Part shown: positions 32,485 to 41,118 of the stretch, piece after piece
How the letters are laid out: each line of letters starts with the position of its first letter
Numbering within the stretch: the first letter of the stretch is position 1
NCBI GenBank assembly: GCA_046341775.1
Contig: JBKDQQ010000093.1
Location: 1-43,746 of the forward strand
Source of the DNA: SXXH01 sp041165735
GTDB lineage: Bacteria > Planctomycetota > UBA1135 > GCA-002686595
Direction of reading: 5' to 3'
Length of the DNA: 43,746 nucleotides
Made by a program: the position numbers and the translations under genes
The notes under the pieces: generated by a model
Seen by the model: the letters and a program-made list of their open reading frames with translations, nothing else
Told to the model about the DNA's origin: nothing
Databases searched by the model: none

Positions 32485-33326
32485 AGGTCGCCGCGCACCA
32501 ACGCGAGGCGCGAGGTCGCGTTCGGCGCGCGCCGACGGCGCGCATCCATTCGGCCGCCGGCAACATGTTCGCGGTGTTCGACGGTCGCGAGACGCCCGTC
32601 GACGAACGCAGCGGCGATCTGGCGCGCGCGTTGTGCGCTGCCCCCGGCGCGCACGCCGCCAAGCTCGACGGCTTGATCGTCGTGCAGCCCGGTCGCACGC
32701 GCGGTCGCTGCACCATGCGCATCTGGAACGCCGACGGCAGCGTGCCGGAGACCTGCGGCAACGGCCTGCGTTGCGCGGCGAAGCTCGCGTGGGAGGAGGG
32801 GCTGGTCGAGGGCGAACGCTTCGTCGTCGACGACGGGGCGGGCGCGCACGACTGCGTCGTCGAGCGCGAAGGCGCGCTCGTCGTCGGCGCCAGCATCTCG
32901 ATGGGGCGTCCGCGCGTGCTCGCGCTGCATCGCCTGATCGCCATCGACGACGCCCTGGTGTCGGCGACGCTCGTCGACGTGGGCAACCCGCACTGCGTGC
33001 TCCATGTCGCCTCGGTCGACGCCGCGCCCGTGACCACCCTCGGCCCGCGCCTCGAGCGCCACCCGGCCTTCCCGCGCGGCTCGAACATCGAGTTCCTCGC
33101 CCTGCACGATGCGCACCACGCCGACCTGCGCGTGTGGGAACGGGGTTGCGGAGAGACGCAAGCCTGCGGCAGCGGCACGGTCGCCGCCGCCGTCGCGGCC
33201 ATGGCGACGGGACGCGCGGAGTTGCCCATGCGCCTCCACCTGCCCGGAGGCGTGCTGCAGGTCGCGCGTCGCCCGGATGGCGAAGTGCTGTTGACGGGCC
33301 CGGTCGTGGAACTGCGCCGCACCTAG
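32481..33326 (+). CDS. dapF: Diaminopimelate epimerase
   Basis: PLP-independent epimerase (281 residues) converting LL- to meso-diaminopimelate for peptidoglycan and lysine. The two catalytic cysteines are visible as C92 in ETCGNGLRCAA and C229 in ACGSGTVAAAV. Supporting motifs are SAAGNMFAVFDG near the start, WNADGSVPE, VGNPHCVLHV and GSNIEFL. The GTG start overlaps the rnhC stop. A DAP pathway implies meso-DAP peptidoglycan, which bears on the organism's wall type. Confidence 0.94.
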   Translation: MKVAAHQREARGRVRRAPTARIHSAAGNMFAVFDGRETPVDERSGDLARALCAAPGAHAAKLDGLIVVQPGRTRGRCTMRIWNADGSVPETCGNGLRCAAKLAWEEGLVEGERFVVDDGAGAHDCVVEREGALVVGASISMGRPRVLALHRLIAIDDALVSATLVDVGNPHCVLHVASVDAAPVTTLGPRLERHPAFPRGSNIEFLALHDAHHADLRVWERGCGETQACGSGTVAAAVAAMATGRAELPMRLHLPGGVLQVARRPDGEVLLTGPVVELRRT

Positions 33327-33390
33327 GCGCGTCGCGCGCATGCTCGGCGCGACGCACGCCGCCGGTGGTCGAGGGCGCTAGACTCGCGTC

Positions 33391-35025
33391 GTGGTCCATC
33401 TGCCGCACCTGCTGCTCGCCGTGCTGGCGCACGGGCTCTGCGACGCGTCGGAGTCGGCCTTCGAGCCGCGCTGGTGGGTCGTCGTGGCGAGCATGGCGCT
33501 GCCCGAGGCCTTGGCGCGCGCTTGCCGCGGAGCGCACGCGGCGGGCCGCTTCGCCCTTGGCGGGCGCTTGCACGCGCTGCTGCGCTGGAGCGGACCTTTC
33601 GCCCACGCTTGCGCGCTGTTTTTCGGCGGTTGGACGGCGTTGTTGTCCCAAGCCGCCGGGCGCCCGTTGTCCGTGTTCGATTGGCCGACCGCGTGGCACG
33701 CGGCCATGTTCCTGCCGTGGCTGTGCGCCGAGCTCTTGGCGGTCGATGCGCGCGCGCGCCTGTTCGTGGCCACGCGCGAGCGCGCCTCGTGGCGCCGCCA
33801 CCAATGGCGTTCGCTCGCGGCCACCATGGCGCCGTTGGCGGCCTACGGCGCCATGGCGGGCGTGGTTGGCCTGTCGGAAGGACTGCGCGTGCGCGTCGAG
33901 GAGATCGGGCTGTACGAAGCGGCCTTCGTCGGGGCGCTGCTCGTCGCGACCGTGGCTTGGATGCCGCGCCTGGTCGCATGGGCCTGGGACACGCGCGCGT
34001 TGCCGCGTGGCGAGCGTCTCGAGCGCCTCGAACTGTTCCTCGAGCGCCATGGCGCGCGCGGCACGCGCCTCGTCGAATGGCGCACCGGGTACCAGACCGC
34101 CAACGCCGCCGTGGTGGGCTTGTCGGCGCGTTCGCGCACCGTGTACCTGTCGGATGCGTTGCTCGCGCAGATGGACGACGCCGAACTGGAGGCCGTGCTG
34201 GCGCACGAGGTGGCGCACATGCGGCTGCGGCATGTGCCGTTGTTCCTGCTGGCCTCGGTGGCTTGGATCCTGTGCGTCGACCTGGTCGCGCGCGAGCTGG
34301 CTCCGGCGGCCCCGTGGTCGGGCTTCGCGTGCCTCGGCCTCGGCTTCGCGGCCTGGTTCGCGGGCTTCACCTGGCTTTCGCGGCGCGCGGAGCTGCAAGC
34401 CGACCTCGCCGCCATCGCGATGGTCGGCGATCGCGCGGCCCTGGTGCGCGCCTTGGAGAAGGTCGGCGGCCGCTTGCGCGACGTCGCCGGGTGGCGCCAC
34501 TTCAGCGTGTCCGACCGCATCGCGTTCCTCGAGCGCGCCGCGCGGGATCCGGGGATCCGGCGCGGACTGGACCGCAACTTGCTCCTCGTCGCCGCTGGCG
34601 CCGCGCTGCTCGCGCTCTGCGGCGCCGCGCTGCACGGCGCGCGCCTCGTGCGCGAAGCGTCGGGGCAGCACCTGTGGGCCGACCTGAGGCTCGGCAGGTG
34701 GAGCGCGGCGGATGCGCGCTTGGCGCACGACGGCGTGGCGGACGAAGGCTTGCGACGCCTCGTGGAGCGCGCGCGCGCCCTGCCTCCCGGCGAACGCGAC
34801 GCGGATGCGCTCGCTCGGCGCGCCGCGCAGGCGTGGCGCGAGGGCCGCGGCGCGGAGGGCGTCGCGTGGTTGTCCCTGGCCGCCTTGCGCGACGCCTCGC
34901 GCTGGATGGCCGCAGCCGACGCCGCCGTGCGCGGCGACGAGCAGTCGGCGCGGGCCGAACTGGCGGCGCGCCTCGACGAAGAGGACGCGCTTCCCGCGCG
35001 CCGCGGCGGGCGCTTCGTCAAATAA
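33391..35025 (+). CDS. M48-family membrane metallopeptidase
   Basis: Integral-membrane zinc peptidase of the M48 (HtpX/BlaR1-M56-like) type, 544 residues. There are about four N-terminal membrane segments between residues 5 and 190. The active site is HEVAH at 272-276 with a downstream Glu at E334 in RRAELQAD. A helix pair at about 285-325 and another at about 395-415 surround it. The C-terminal ~110 residues are Ala/Arg-rich and helical, possibly a protein-interaction tail. The GTG start gives MVHLPHLLLAVLAHG. No BlaI/MecI-like repressor is adjacent. Its stop codon TAA is inside the palindrome at 35017-35032. Confidence 0.82.
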   Translation: MVHLPHLLLAVLAHGLCDASESAFEPRWWVVVASMALPEALARACRGAHAAGRFALGGRLHALLRWSGPFAHACALFFGGWTALLSQAAGRPLSVFDWPTAWHAAMFLPWLCAELLAVDARARLFVATRERASWRRHQWRSLAATMAPLAAYGAMAGVVGLSEGLRVRVEEIGLYEAAFVGALLVATVAWMPRLVAWAWDTRALPRGERLERLELFLERHGARGTRLVEWRTGYQTANAAVVGLSARSRTVYLSDALLAQMDDAELEAVLAHEVAHMRLRHVPLFLLASVAWILCVDLVARELAPAAPWSGFACLGLGFAAWFAGFTWLSRRAELQADLAAIAMVGDRAALVRALEKVGGRLRDVAGWRHFSVSDRIAFLERAARDPGIRRGLDRNLLLVAAGAALLALCGAALHGARLVREASGQHLWADLRLGRWSAADARLAHDGVADEGLRRLVERARALPPGERDADALARRAAQAWREGRGAEGVAWLSLAALRDASRWMAAADAAVRGDEQSARAELAARLDEEDALPARRGGRFVK

Positions 35026-35032
35026 ATTTGAC
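35017..35032. repeat. GTCMA-N6-TKGAC palindrome, copy 6 (longest arms)
   Basis: GTCAA, ATAAAT, TTGAC. The arms extend to 10 bp with two unpaired central bases across 35014-35035 (TTCGTCAAAT and ATTTGACGAA). It contains the M48 gene's stop codon and sits in a convergent gap. Confidence 0.65.
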
Positions 35033-35036
35033 GAAA

Positions 35037-35049
35037 GCCCGCGGCGGGC
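35037..35049 (-). terminator. GC hairpin at the end of the flavin reductase gene
   Basis: GCCCG (35037-35041) and CGGGC (35045-35049) form a 5-bp stem with a 3-base loop. In the minus direction it is followed by TTTCGTCAAATTTATTTG from the palindrome, resembling a short intrinsic terminator. Confidence 0.4.
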
Positions 35050-35519
35050 TAGTAGGACAAGCCGTTCTTGCGCAGGTGGCAGAGCGGATCCGCTTCGCGC
35101 AGCAGGCCGCCGGCCTCGACGGTGGCCACGACCAGCACGTGGTCGCCCGCGTCGCAGGTCGTGCGCGCGCGGCATTCGAGCCAGGCCAGCGCTTCGACGA
35201 GGTGCAGGCTGCCGCCCGGTCCGCGAGCCGCGGCCAAGCCATCGAACGGGTCGTCGGACTTGAGGAACGGCGCCATCAGCCCGCGACTCGCCGCGTCGAG
35301 GATGGACACGCCGAAGGGCGTCCCCGAACGCAGCGCTTCGAGGTGCGGGCGTCCCTGCGCCAGGGCGACGACGATCGTGGGCGGCTCGAAGCCGCACTGC
35401 ACGAGGAAGCTCGCGAGGAAGCCTGCGGGACGTCCATCCAAGGTGCAGGAGACGATGTACAAGCCGCTCGGGACGCGGCCGAGGGCGCGAGCCACGGGGG
35501 AGGGTTCGGGGCGCGTCAT
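35049..35519 (-). CDS. Flavin reductase-like FMN-binding protein
   Basis: Protein of 156 residues of the flavin reductase-like split-barrel family. ALGRVPSGLYIVSCTLDGRPAGFLASF given in part as VPSGLYIVSC; then VQCGFEPPTIVVALAQ, PFGVSILD and LAWLECRARTTCDAGDHVLVVATVE in part as CDAGDHVLVVATV. In the family such proteins reduce FMN/FAD with NAD(P)H or bind flavin in electron transfer. The ATG at 35519 is chosen because the longer frame shadows the gyrA leader. It is convergent with the M48 peptidase gene and divergent from gyrA (217-bp gap, in which I see no clear promoter). Confidence 0.86.
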   Translation of the reverse strand: MTRPEPSPVARALGRVPSGLYIVSCTLDGRPAGFLASFLVQCGFEPPTIVVALAQGRPHLEALRSGTPFGVSILDAASRGLMAPFLKSDDPFDGLAAARGPGGSLHLVEALAWLECRARTTCDAGDHVLVVATVEAGGLLREADPLCHLRKNGLSY

Positions 35520-35736
35520 AAGTGCTTGCTTCGGAGCTAGTTCTACGCGCCTCTGCGGGTGGATTCCAAGCCTCGAAACGCGGACAATGCGCGGTCCCTC
35601 CGCAAGGTGCGCGCTCGGCGCCCACGACGCCCCGTTCCGGGCGCGTCGGACCGCCCCGACGCCATCAGGCGCGCTCGCGCGCGCCGGCCCGCGCCCGACG
35701 CGGCGCACCTCGTCCACGGAGGCACTCGAGCGACGC

Positions 35737-38334
35737 ATGAGCCAGAGCGACACCACCCCGCCGACGACGCCGCCCTCGAGCATCGAACCGCGCCTCATCG
35801 AGCGCGAGATGCGCGAGAGCTACCTGACCTACGCGCTGTCGGTCATCCACTCGCGCGCGTTGCCGGACGTGCGCGACGGACTCAAGCCGTCGCAGCGCCG
35901 CATCCTCGTGGCGATGAACGACCTGAACCTCGGCCCGCGCGCCAAGTACAGGAAGTGCGCCAAGATCGCGGGCGACACCTCGGGCAACTACCACCCGCAC
36001 GGCGAGGCGGTCGTGTATCCGACCCTCGTGCGCATGGCGCAGGACTTCTCGCTGCGCTATCCGATGGTCGACGGCCAAGGCAACTTCGGTTCGATCGACG
36101 GCGACGCGCCGGCGGCGATGCGCTACACGGAAGCGCGCATGAGCGGCATCGCGGTCGAGATGATGGCCGACCTCGAGAAGGAGACGGTCGACCTCGAGCC
36201 CAACTACGACGACACGCGCACGCAACCCGTCGTCCTGCCGAGCCGCTTCCCGAACCTGTTGTGCAACGGTTCGGACGGCATCGCGGTCGGCATGGCGACC
36301 TCGCTGCCGCCGCACAACTTGCGCGAGATCTGCGCGGCGCTGCGCATGGTGCTCGACGATCCGAGGACGACCATCGCGCAGCTGTGCGAAGTGGTGAAGG
36401 GCCCCGACTTCCCGACCGGCGGCATCGTCATGGGCAGGAACGGCATCCGCCAGGCGTACGCCACGGGTCGCGGCCTGATCCGCCTGCGCGGACGGTGGAA
36501 GGTCGAGGACATCCGCACCAAGCAGCAGATCGTCGTCACCGAGATTCCCTTCCAGGTGCGCAAGACGGCGATCATCGAGAAGATCGTCGAGGTCGTGAAG
36601 GACGGCCGGATCACCGGCATTTCCGACGTGCGCGACGAGTCCGACCGCGACGGCATGCGCCTCGTGATCGAGCTGAAGAAGAACGAGGACCCGCAGGTCG
36701 TCGCCAACCAGCTCTTCCAGTACACGCCGCTGCAGGAGACGGTCTCGATCATCAACTTGGCGGTCGACGACCGCCAGCCGCGCACGCTCAACCTGCGCCA
36801 GCTGCTGGACGCCTACATCCGGCACCGCCGCGACGTGATCCGGCGCCGGACCAAGTTCCTGCTGCGCAAGGCCGAGGAGCGCAAGCACATCGTCGAGGGC
36901 CTGCGCATCGCCGTGGGCAACATCGACGAGGTCGTGCGCATCATCCGCGCCAGCTCCGACCGCGACGACGCGCGCGCCAAGCTGCGCGCGGCCTTCGGCT
37001 TGTCCGAGCGCCAGTCGCAGGCCATCGTCGACATGCGCCTCGGCAGCCTGACCGGGCTCGAGATCGGCAAGCTCGAGGCCGAGTACCAGGAGCTCGTGGC
37101 CGAGATCGCGGACCTGAACGACATCCTGGCGCGCGAGATCCGCGTCGTGAACATCATCAAGGCCGACCTCGACGAGCTGGAGCAGCAGCACGGCGACGAC
37201 CGCCGCACCGAGATCAGCCCCGAGGAGATCGACGGCAGCTTCGACGTCGAGGAGCTGATCGCCGAGGAGATGATGGTCGTCACCGTCACGCGCGACGGAT
37301 GGATCAAGCGCACGCCGCTCGACCAGTACCGCGCGCAGCGCCGCGGCGGACAAGGCGTCAAGGGCTCCGAGGCCAAGGAGGGCGACGCCACGCGCTCGGT
37401 CTTCGCCGCCGCGACCAAGGACTACCTCATGTTCTTCACCAACCTCGGCAAGGTGCACTGGGCCAAGGTCTGGGCCATGCCGGAGGCGGCGCGCGACGGC
37501 AAGGGCCGCGCGATCGGCAACATCGTGCAACTCGAGGCCGGGGAGAAGGTCGAGAGCGTGCTGCGCGTGCCCCACTTCGACAAGGACAGCTTCGTGTTCT
37601 TCGCCACGAGGCAGGGCACCGTCAAGAAGACCTCGATGGCCTTGTTCTCGCGCCCCAAGCGCGGCGGCATCCGCGCCATCACGTTGTCCGAGGGCGACGA
37701 GCTCGTCGGCGTGGCGCAGGTCAAGAAGGGCGAGACGATCCTGCTCTCCAGCGCCGGAGGACGCACGATCCGCTTCCTCGAGGCGAGCGTGCGCGCCATG
37801 GGCCGCACCGCGGGCGGCGTGCGCGGCTTGCGCCTGCTCGGCGACGACCGCCTCGTGGGCCTCGTGGTCGCGGGCGCCGAGGGCGTGTCGGTGCTTTCCG
37901 CCTGCGAGCACGGCTATGGCAAGCGCACCGCGATCGCCGAGTACCCGATCAAGGGACGCGGCGGCCAAGGCGTCATGGACATCAAGACCACCGACCGCAA
38001 CGGCAAGGTGGTGGGCACGGCGCTTGTGCGCGACGGCGACGAGATCCTGTTCATCACCACGGGCGGCAAGGCGGTGCGCATCGAGGCCTCGGGCATCAAC
38101 TCCATCGGCCGCAACACGCAAGGCGTGCGCCTCGTCGACTTGCGCGAGGGGGACGCCTTGGCGGGCCTCGACGTCGTCAGCGAGGCCGACCTCGAGCGCT
38201 ATGTCGCCGAGCGCGCGGCCGCCGGACCGGTCGAGGCGCTGCCCGAGATCGAAGAGGGCGGCGAGGAACCCGAGGACCTCGTCGACGACGGGGCGGACGA
38301 CGCCGATGTGGACGACGACGAGACGGAGGAGTGA
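35737..38334 (+). CDS. gyrA: DNA gyrase subunit A
   Basis: Breakage-reunion subunit of gyrase (865 residues). The active-site tyrosine is Y130 in AAMRYTEARM. The GyrA-box QRRGGQGVKG (about residue 530) shows it is gyrase rather than ParC. Six-bladed C-terminal repeats follow, with an acidic tail ending DDDETEE. Aligning by the DNA-binding helix (HPHG then EAVVYPT), E. coli Ser83 corresponds to A91 and Asp87 to P95. The ATG giving MSQSDTTPPT is chosen; GGAGG lies 14 bases upstream, rather far. It is 30.5 kb from gyrB on the opposite strand. yqeY follows after 3 bp. Confidence 0.97.
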   Translation: MSQSDTTPPTTPPSSIEPRLIEREMRESYLTYALSVIHSRALPDVRDGLKPSQRRILVAMNDLNLGPRAKYRKCAKIAGDTSGNYHPHGEAVVYPTLVRMAQDFSLRYPMVDGQGNFGSIDGDAPAAMRYTEARMSGIAVEMMADLEKETVDLEPNYDDTRTQPVVLPSRFPNLLCNGSDGIAVGMATSLPPHNLREICAALRMVLDDPRTTIAQLCEVVKGPDFPTGGIVMGRNGIRQAYATGRGLIRLRGRWKVEDIRTKQQIVVTEIPFQVRKTAIIEKIVEVVKDGRITGISDVRDESDRDGMRLVIELKKNEDPQVVANQLFQYTPLQETVSIINLAVDDRQPRTLNLRQLLDAYIRHRRDVIRRRTKFLLRKAEERKHIVEGLRIAVGNIDEVVRIIRASSDRDDARAKLRAAFGLSERQSQAIVDMRLGSLTGLEIGKLEAEYQELVAEIADLNDILAREIRVVNIIKADLDELEQQHGDDRRTEISPEEIDGSFDVEELIAEEMMVVTVTRDGWIKRTPLDQYRAQRRGGQGVKGSEAKEGDATRSVFAAATKDYLMFFTNLGKVHWAKVWAMPEAARDGKGRAIGNIVQLEAGEKVESVLRVPHFDKDSFVFFATRQGTVKKTSMALFSRPKRGGIRAITLSEGDELVGVAQVKKGETILLSSAGGRTIRFLEASVRAMGRTAGGVRGLRLLGDDRLVGLVVAGAEGVSVLSACEHGYGKRTAIAEYPIKGRGGQGVMDIKTTDRNGKVVGTALVRDGDEILFITTGGKAVRIEASGINSIGRNTQGVRLVDLREGDALAGLDVVSEADLERYVAERAAAGPVEALPEIEEGGEEPEDLVDDGADDADVDDDETEE

Positions 38335-38337
38335 GCG

Positions 38338-38781
38338 ATGGGCCTGAAGGAACGCTTCGAAGCCGACGTGAAGGAAGCCATGCGCGCCAAGGACGAAGTG
38401 GCGCGCGACACGCTGCGGTTGCTGCTGGCCGAGTTCAAGCGGCTCGAGGTGCAGGAGGGCAAGCAGCTCACCCCCGAGCTCGAGCTCGACGTCTTGCTCA
38501 AGGCCGTCAAGCAGCGCCAGCAGTCGATCGACGAGTACGAAAAGGCCCAGCGCCCCGAACTCGCGGCCAAGGAGAAGGCCGAGCAAGCCTTCATCCAAGG
38601 CTACCTGCCCAAGGCGATGGGCGAGGACGAGGCGCGCGAGGCGCTCAAGGCGCTGATCGCCGAGACCGGTGCGAGTTCCAAGAAGGACGCCGGTCTCGTG
38701 ATGAAGGCCGTCATGGCCAAGCACCGTGGCGTGCTCGACGGCAAGCTGGCGCAGAAGCTGCTGGGCGAGCTCCTGCCCTGA
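38338..38781 (+). CDS. GatB/YqeY domain protein
   Basis: Helical protein of 147 residues of the YqeY family, related to the tRNA-binding tail domain of GatB and probably involved in tRNA-linked processes, though its exact function is unproven. It opens LKERFEADVKEAMRAKDEVARDTLRLL in part as FEADVKEAMRAKDEVARDTL. QRQQSIDEYEKAQRPELAAKE and FIQGYLPKAMGEDEAREALKAL, a family signature around YLP, follow. The ATG is preceded by GGAGGAG within the gyrA stop region. Its stop overlaps a CTG that seems to start the next gene. Confidence 0.88.
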   Translation: MGLKERFEADVKEAMRAKDEVARDTLRLLLAEFKRLEVQEGKQLTPELELDVLLKAVKQRQQSIDEYEKAQRPELAAKEKAEQAFIQGYLPKAMGEDEAREALKALIAETGASSKKDAGLVMKAVMAKHRGVLDGKLAQKLLGELLP

Positions 38782-39104
38782 AGGCGCGGCGCGCGCGACG
38801 GAAGGCGGAAACCAAGCTGCAGCGCGCCGAGCGGCTGCGGCACGAGATCCAGCGCTTCGAGGACCTGCCGAACGCCAGCACCGCCACCGCCGGCGATCTG
38901 CGCCTGCTCGGCTTTCGACATCCGCGCGAGTTGCGCGGGGCCGACCCGCGCGCCATGTACGAGCGCTTGCAGGTCCTGACCCGTTCCAAGCAGGACCCCT
39001 GCGTGCTGGATGTGTTCATGGCGCTGGTCGACTTCGCCGGCGGCGCGCCGGCCCGCCCCTGGTGGAAGTACACGCCTTTGCGCAAGCGCCTGCTCGCGGA
39101 GTGA
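38778..39104 (+). CDS. Cdd1-like helix-hairpin-helix protein, probable CTG start
   Basis: Small protein of about 108 residues resembling the pathogenicity locus (Cdd1) family. FEDLPNASTATAGDLRLLGFRHPRELRG, in part DLRLLGFRHPRELRG, and ADPRAMYERL, then CVLDVFMALVDFA. It ends in WWKYTPLRKRLL. These HhH-containing proteins are of unknown function; the hairpin fold suggests nucleic-acid contact. The conserved part starts only about 25 codons after the yqeY stop, and no in-frame ATG, GTG or TTG precedes it. CTG at 38778, in a CTGA overlap with yqeY, is the only start I see. Confidence 0.7.
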   Translation: MKARRARRKAETKLQRAERLRHEIQRFEDLPNASTATAGDLRLLGFRHPRELRGADPRAMYERLQVLTRSKQDPCVLDVFMALVDFAGGAPARPWWKYTPLRKRLLAE

Positions 39105-39164
39105 AGGCTCGCACGCCCGCGACGCGCTCTGGCCCGGCGCGATCCGCGCTTGCAGACTGTGCGC

Positions 39165-40790
39165 ATGAGCCAGGCCGAGCCTGATCGCCTCGTCGCGCGC
39201 CACACGGGGCTCGTGAAGCGCGCGGCGTGGATCTCGGGCTTGACGCTCGCCTCGCGCTTCGTCGGATACGCGCGCGAGACCCTCGCGGCCGGGCTGTTCG
39301 GCGACAAGAGCGCGGCGCTCGACGCCTTCGTCACGGCGTGGCGCATCCCGAACCTCTTCCGCGGCCTGATGGGCGAGGGCGCCATCGCCACCGCGATGCA
39401 GACCGAGCTCACGCGCGCCGAGCACGAGCGCGGCGTCGACCGTTCCAATGCGCTGTTCCGCGGCTTGTTCGCGCTGGTGGGCGCCGCGAGCCTCGCGCTC
39501 GTGGGGCTGCTCGTCGTTTGCGTCGTGGCCATGCCCGATCGCATGCCGTGGACGGACTGGCCGTGGCTGGGCGCGGATCCGGCCCCCGTGCGCGAGCTCG
39601 TGGCGCGCATGCTGCCCTTCGTCGTCTTCGCCTGCCTCGCGGCGGTGGCCGGCGGCGCGCTGCAGGTGCGCGGCCGCTTCGTGGCGTGGGCCGCCGCGCC
39701 GGCGTTGATGAACGCGGTGTGGATCGCGGCCTTGCTGTGGACCGCGTCGCGCCACGGCTGGTCCACGCTCGTCGGCGCCGCGGAGCTCGAGCGCCAACTC
39801 GCCATGGCGCGCGAGCTGGCCTGGCTGGTGCTGGGCGCTGGATCGGTGCTCCTCCTCGCGCAGCTTCCGTCGGTCGCCGGCGAAGGCTTGTTGCGCCGCG
39901 GCGAACCGATCCCGTGGGCGGAGGTGCGCGGCGTGTTCGCGCGCAGCGCGCCCATCGCCCTCGGCGTGGCCGTGTTCCAGGTGAACATCTTCGTCGCCGG
40001 CCTCTACGCCGAAGCGCTGCTCGCCGACGGCGGACCGTCGATCTTCTGGTGGGTCACGCGCCTGCAGCAACTGCCGCTGTCGCTCGTGTCGGTCGCTGCG
40101 GCCAGCGCGGTGTTCCCCCTGCTCGCCGCGCACGCCTCGCGCGGCGAACTTGGTGCGTGCGCCAAGCTCCACAAGGACACGCATCACGCGATCCTCTTCC
40201 TCGCCTTGCCCGCGACCGCGAGCCTCGTGGCCATCGCTCCGGAGATCGTCTCGGCTTGCTTCGAACGCGGCGCCTTCGGGCCCGAGGGCGTGCAGCGCGG
40301 CGGTGCGGCGTTGCGCTGGCTGGCCTTGGCCATCGTGCCGGTCGGAGCGGCGAGTTGGTGCGCGCGCGCCCACTACGCGTTGGGGGAAACCCGCCAGCCG
40401 CTGTTCGCGGCGCTCGCCAGCGCCGGCGTGAACCTCGTCGCCGCGCCACTCTTCATCACGCGCCTTGGCATGGATGTGGCGGGGCTGTGCGCAGCCAGCG
40501 CCTTGGCGGCGGGGGTGCAAATGGTGATCCTGGGCGTGTCCCTGCGCCGCCTGCTTCCTCGCACCGGCGAACCGCGCTGGCGTCGTTTGTTGCTGCCGAC
40601 GGGGCTCGGAATCCTCACGGCCCTCGTGGCGCGCGCCGTCTTCATCGGAGCTTCACCTGGCCCGACGACGGTCGCGCAGTTGCTCGTCGCAATTCTCTGC
40701 GGTTCCACGACTTACGTACTTGGCTCGCTGTTGCTCGGCAGCCCGGAGCTCGCCGGCCTGCGCGCTCGCTTGCGTCAGAGACGCGCCTGA
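39165..40790 (+). CDS. murJ: Lipid II flippase MurJ
   Basis: Polytopic flippase (541 residues, about 14 membrane helices) moving lipid II across the inner membrane for peptidoglycan assembly. It begins with the MviN/MurJ signature GLTLASRFVGYARETLAAGLFG, in part SRFVGYARETLAAGLFG. ALDAFVTAWRIPNLFRGLMGEGAI, in part AWRIPNLFRGLMGEGAI, contains the conserved Arg residues. SFIWW-like FWWVTRLQQLPLSL and FERGAF follow. I chose the ATG giving MSQAEPDRL; a start five codons earlier is open. It lies 60 bp after the Cdd1-like gene. The C-terminus is Arg-rich. Confidence 0.94.
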   Translation: MSQAEPDRLVARHTGLVKRAAWISGLTLASRFVGYARETLAAGLFGDKSAALDAFVTAWRIPNLFRGLMGEGAIATAMQTELTRAEHERGVDRSNALFRGLFALVGAASLALVGLLVVCVVAMPDRMPWTDWPWLGADPAPVRELVARMLPFVVFACLAAVAGGALQVRGRFVAWAAAPALMNAVWIAALLWTASRHGWSTLVGAAELERQLAMARELAWLVLGAGSVLLLAQLPSVAGEGLLRRGEPIPWAEVRGVFARSAPIALGVAVFQVNIFVAGLYAEALLADGGPSIFWWVTRLQQLPLSLVSVAAASAVFPLLAAHASRGELGACAKLHKDTHHAILFLALPATASLVAIAPEIVSACFERGAFGPEGVQRGGAALRWLALAIVPVGAASWCARAHYALGETRQPLFAALASAGVNLVAAPLFITRLGMDVAGLCAASALAAGVQMVILGVSLRRLLPRTGEPRWRRLLLPTGLGILTALVARAVFIGASPGPTTVAQLLVAILCGSTTYVLGSLLLGSPELAGLRARLRQRRA

Positions 40791-41118
40791 AACGCCACCG
40801 GTTGGGGTCGGGGAGGCACCACTGTGCAATATGTGGTACTGTTCTAAGCTCGTGACCTACTAGGGGTTGGGGCTGGAAACCCAAGATTTTTAGAAACCCT
40901 CGCGGGACCCGATGGCAGAATCCGCACCACGCGGCCGATCGGGCGGCTGCGCCGAACCTACAGCAGACACATCGCCTAAACCTACCGCAGCCAAGAGTTT
41001 ATAGCCGAGCTATCGCTCTTCTGCGTGGTCTAGTCCCTTCAACCGCGAACGCAATCTGCGTTCGCGGTGGTGTCGCCTCGCCACCAAGTCGCACCTGTCC
41101 TACGGAAGTCCTGAAGCT
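40791..41118. other. 328-bp gene-free leader region before nrdJ
   Basis: No open frame of note. It contains AT-rich patches (around 40886-40895 and 40995-41003), an ACCAC-N10-GTGGT inverted repeat (around 40816-40836) and a small hairpin ATAGC/GCTAT near 41000. A perfect 12-bp hairpin follows just before nrdJ. This could be an untranslated leader or an unrecognised RNA; I could not fit it to a B12 riboswitch, tmRNA or RNase P RNA. Confidence 0.4.
41042..41068. promoter_or_regulatory. Perfect 12-bp hairpin upstream of nrdJ
   Basis: ACCGCGAACGCA (41042-41053) pairs fully with TGCGTTCGCGGT (41057-41068) around the loop ATC, ending 50 bp before the nrdJ start. There is no T-run on either side. 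It could be an attenuator, a leader structure or a protein-binding palindrome. Confidence 0.5.

Noticed and set aside
40855..40990. tmRNA, RNase P RNA or SRP RNA
   Set aside because: GGGGCTG and other short strings recall tmRNA, but there is no TTCGA-type arm, no CCA end and no Ala-tag reading frame. The RNase P and SRP core motifs are also absent.
40791..41118. Cobalamin riboswitch or NrdR box before nrdJ
   Set aside because: A CCACTGTG-like string occurs, but the B12 box and the paired GGTG/AATCC core are not visible. The ACCAC-N10-GTGGT repeat has the wrong spacing for an NrdR box.
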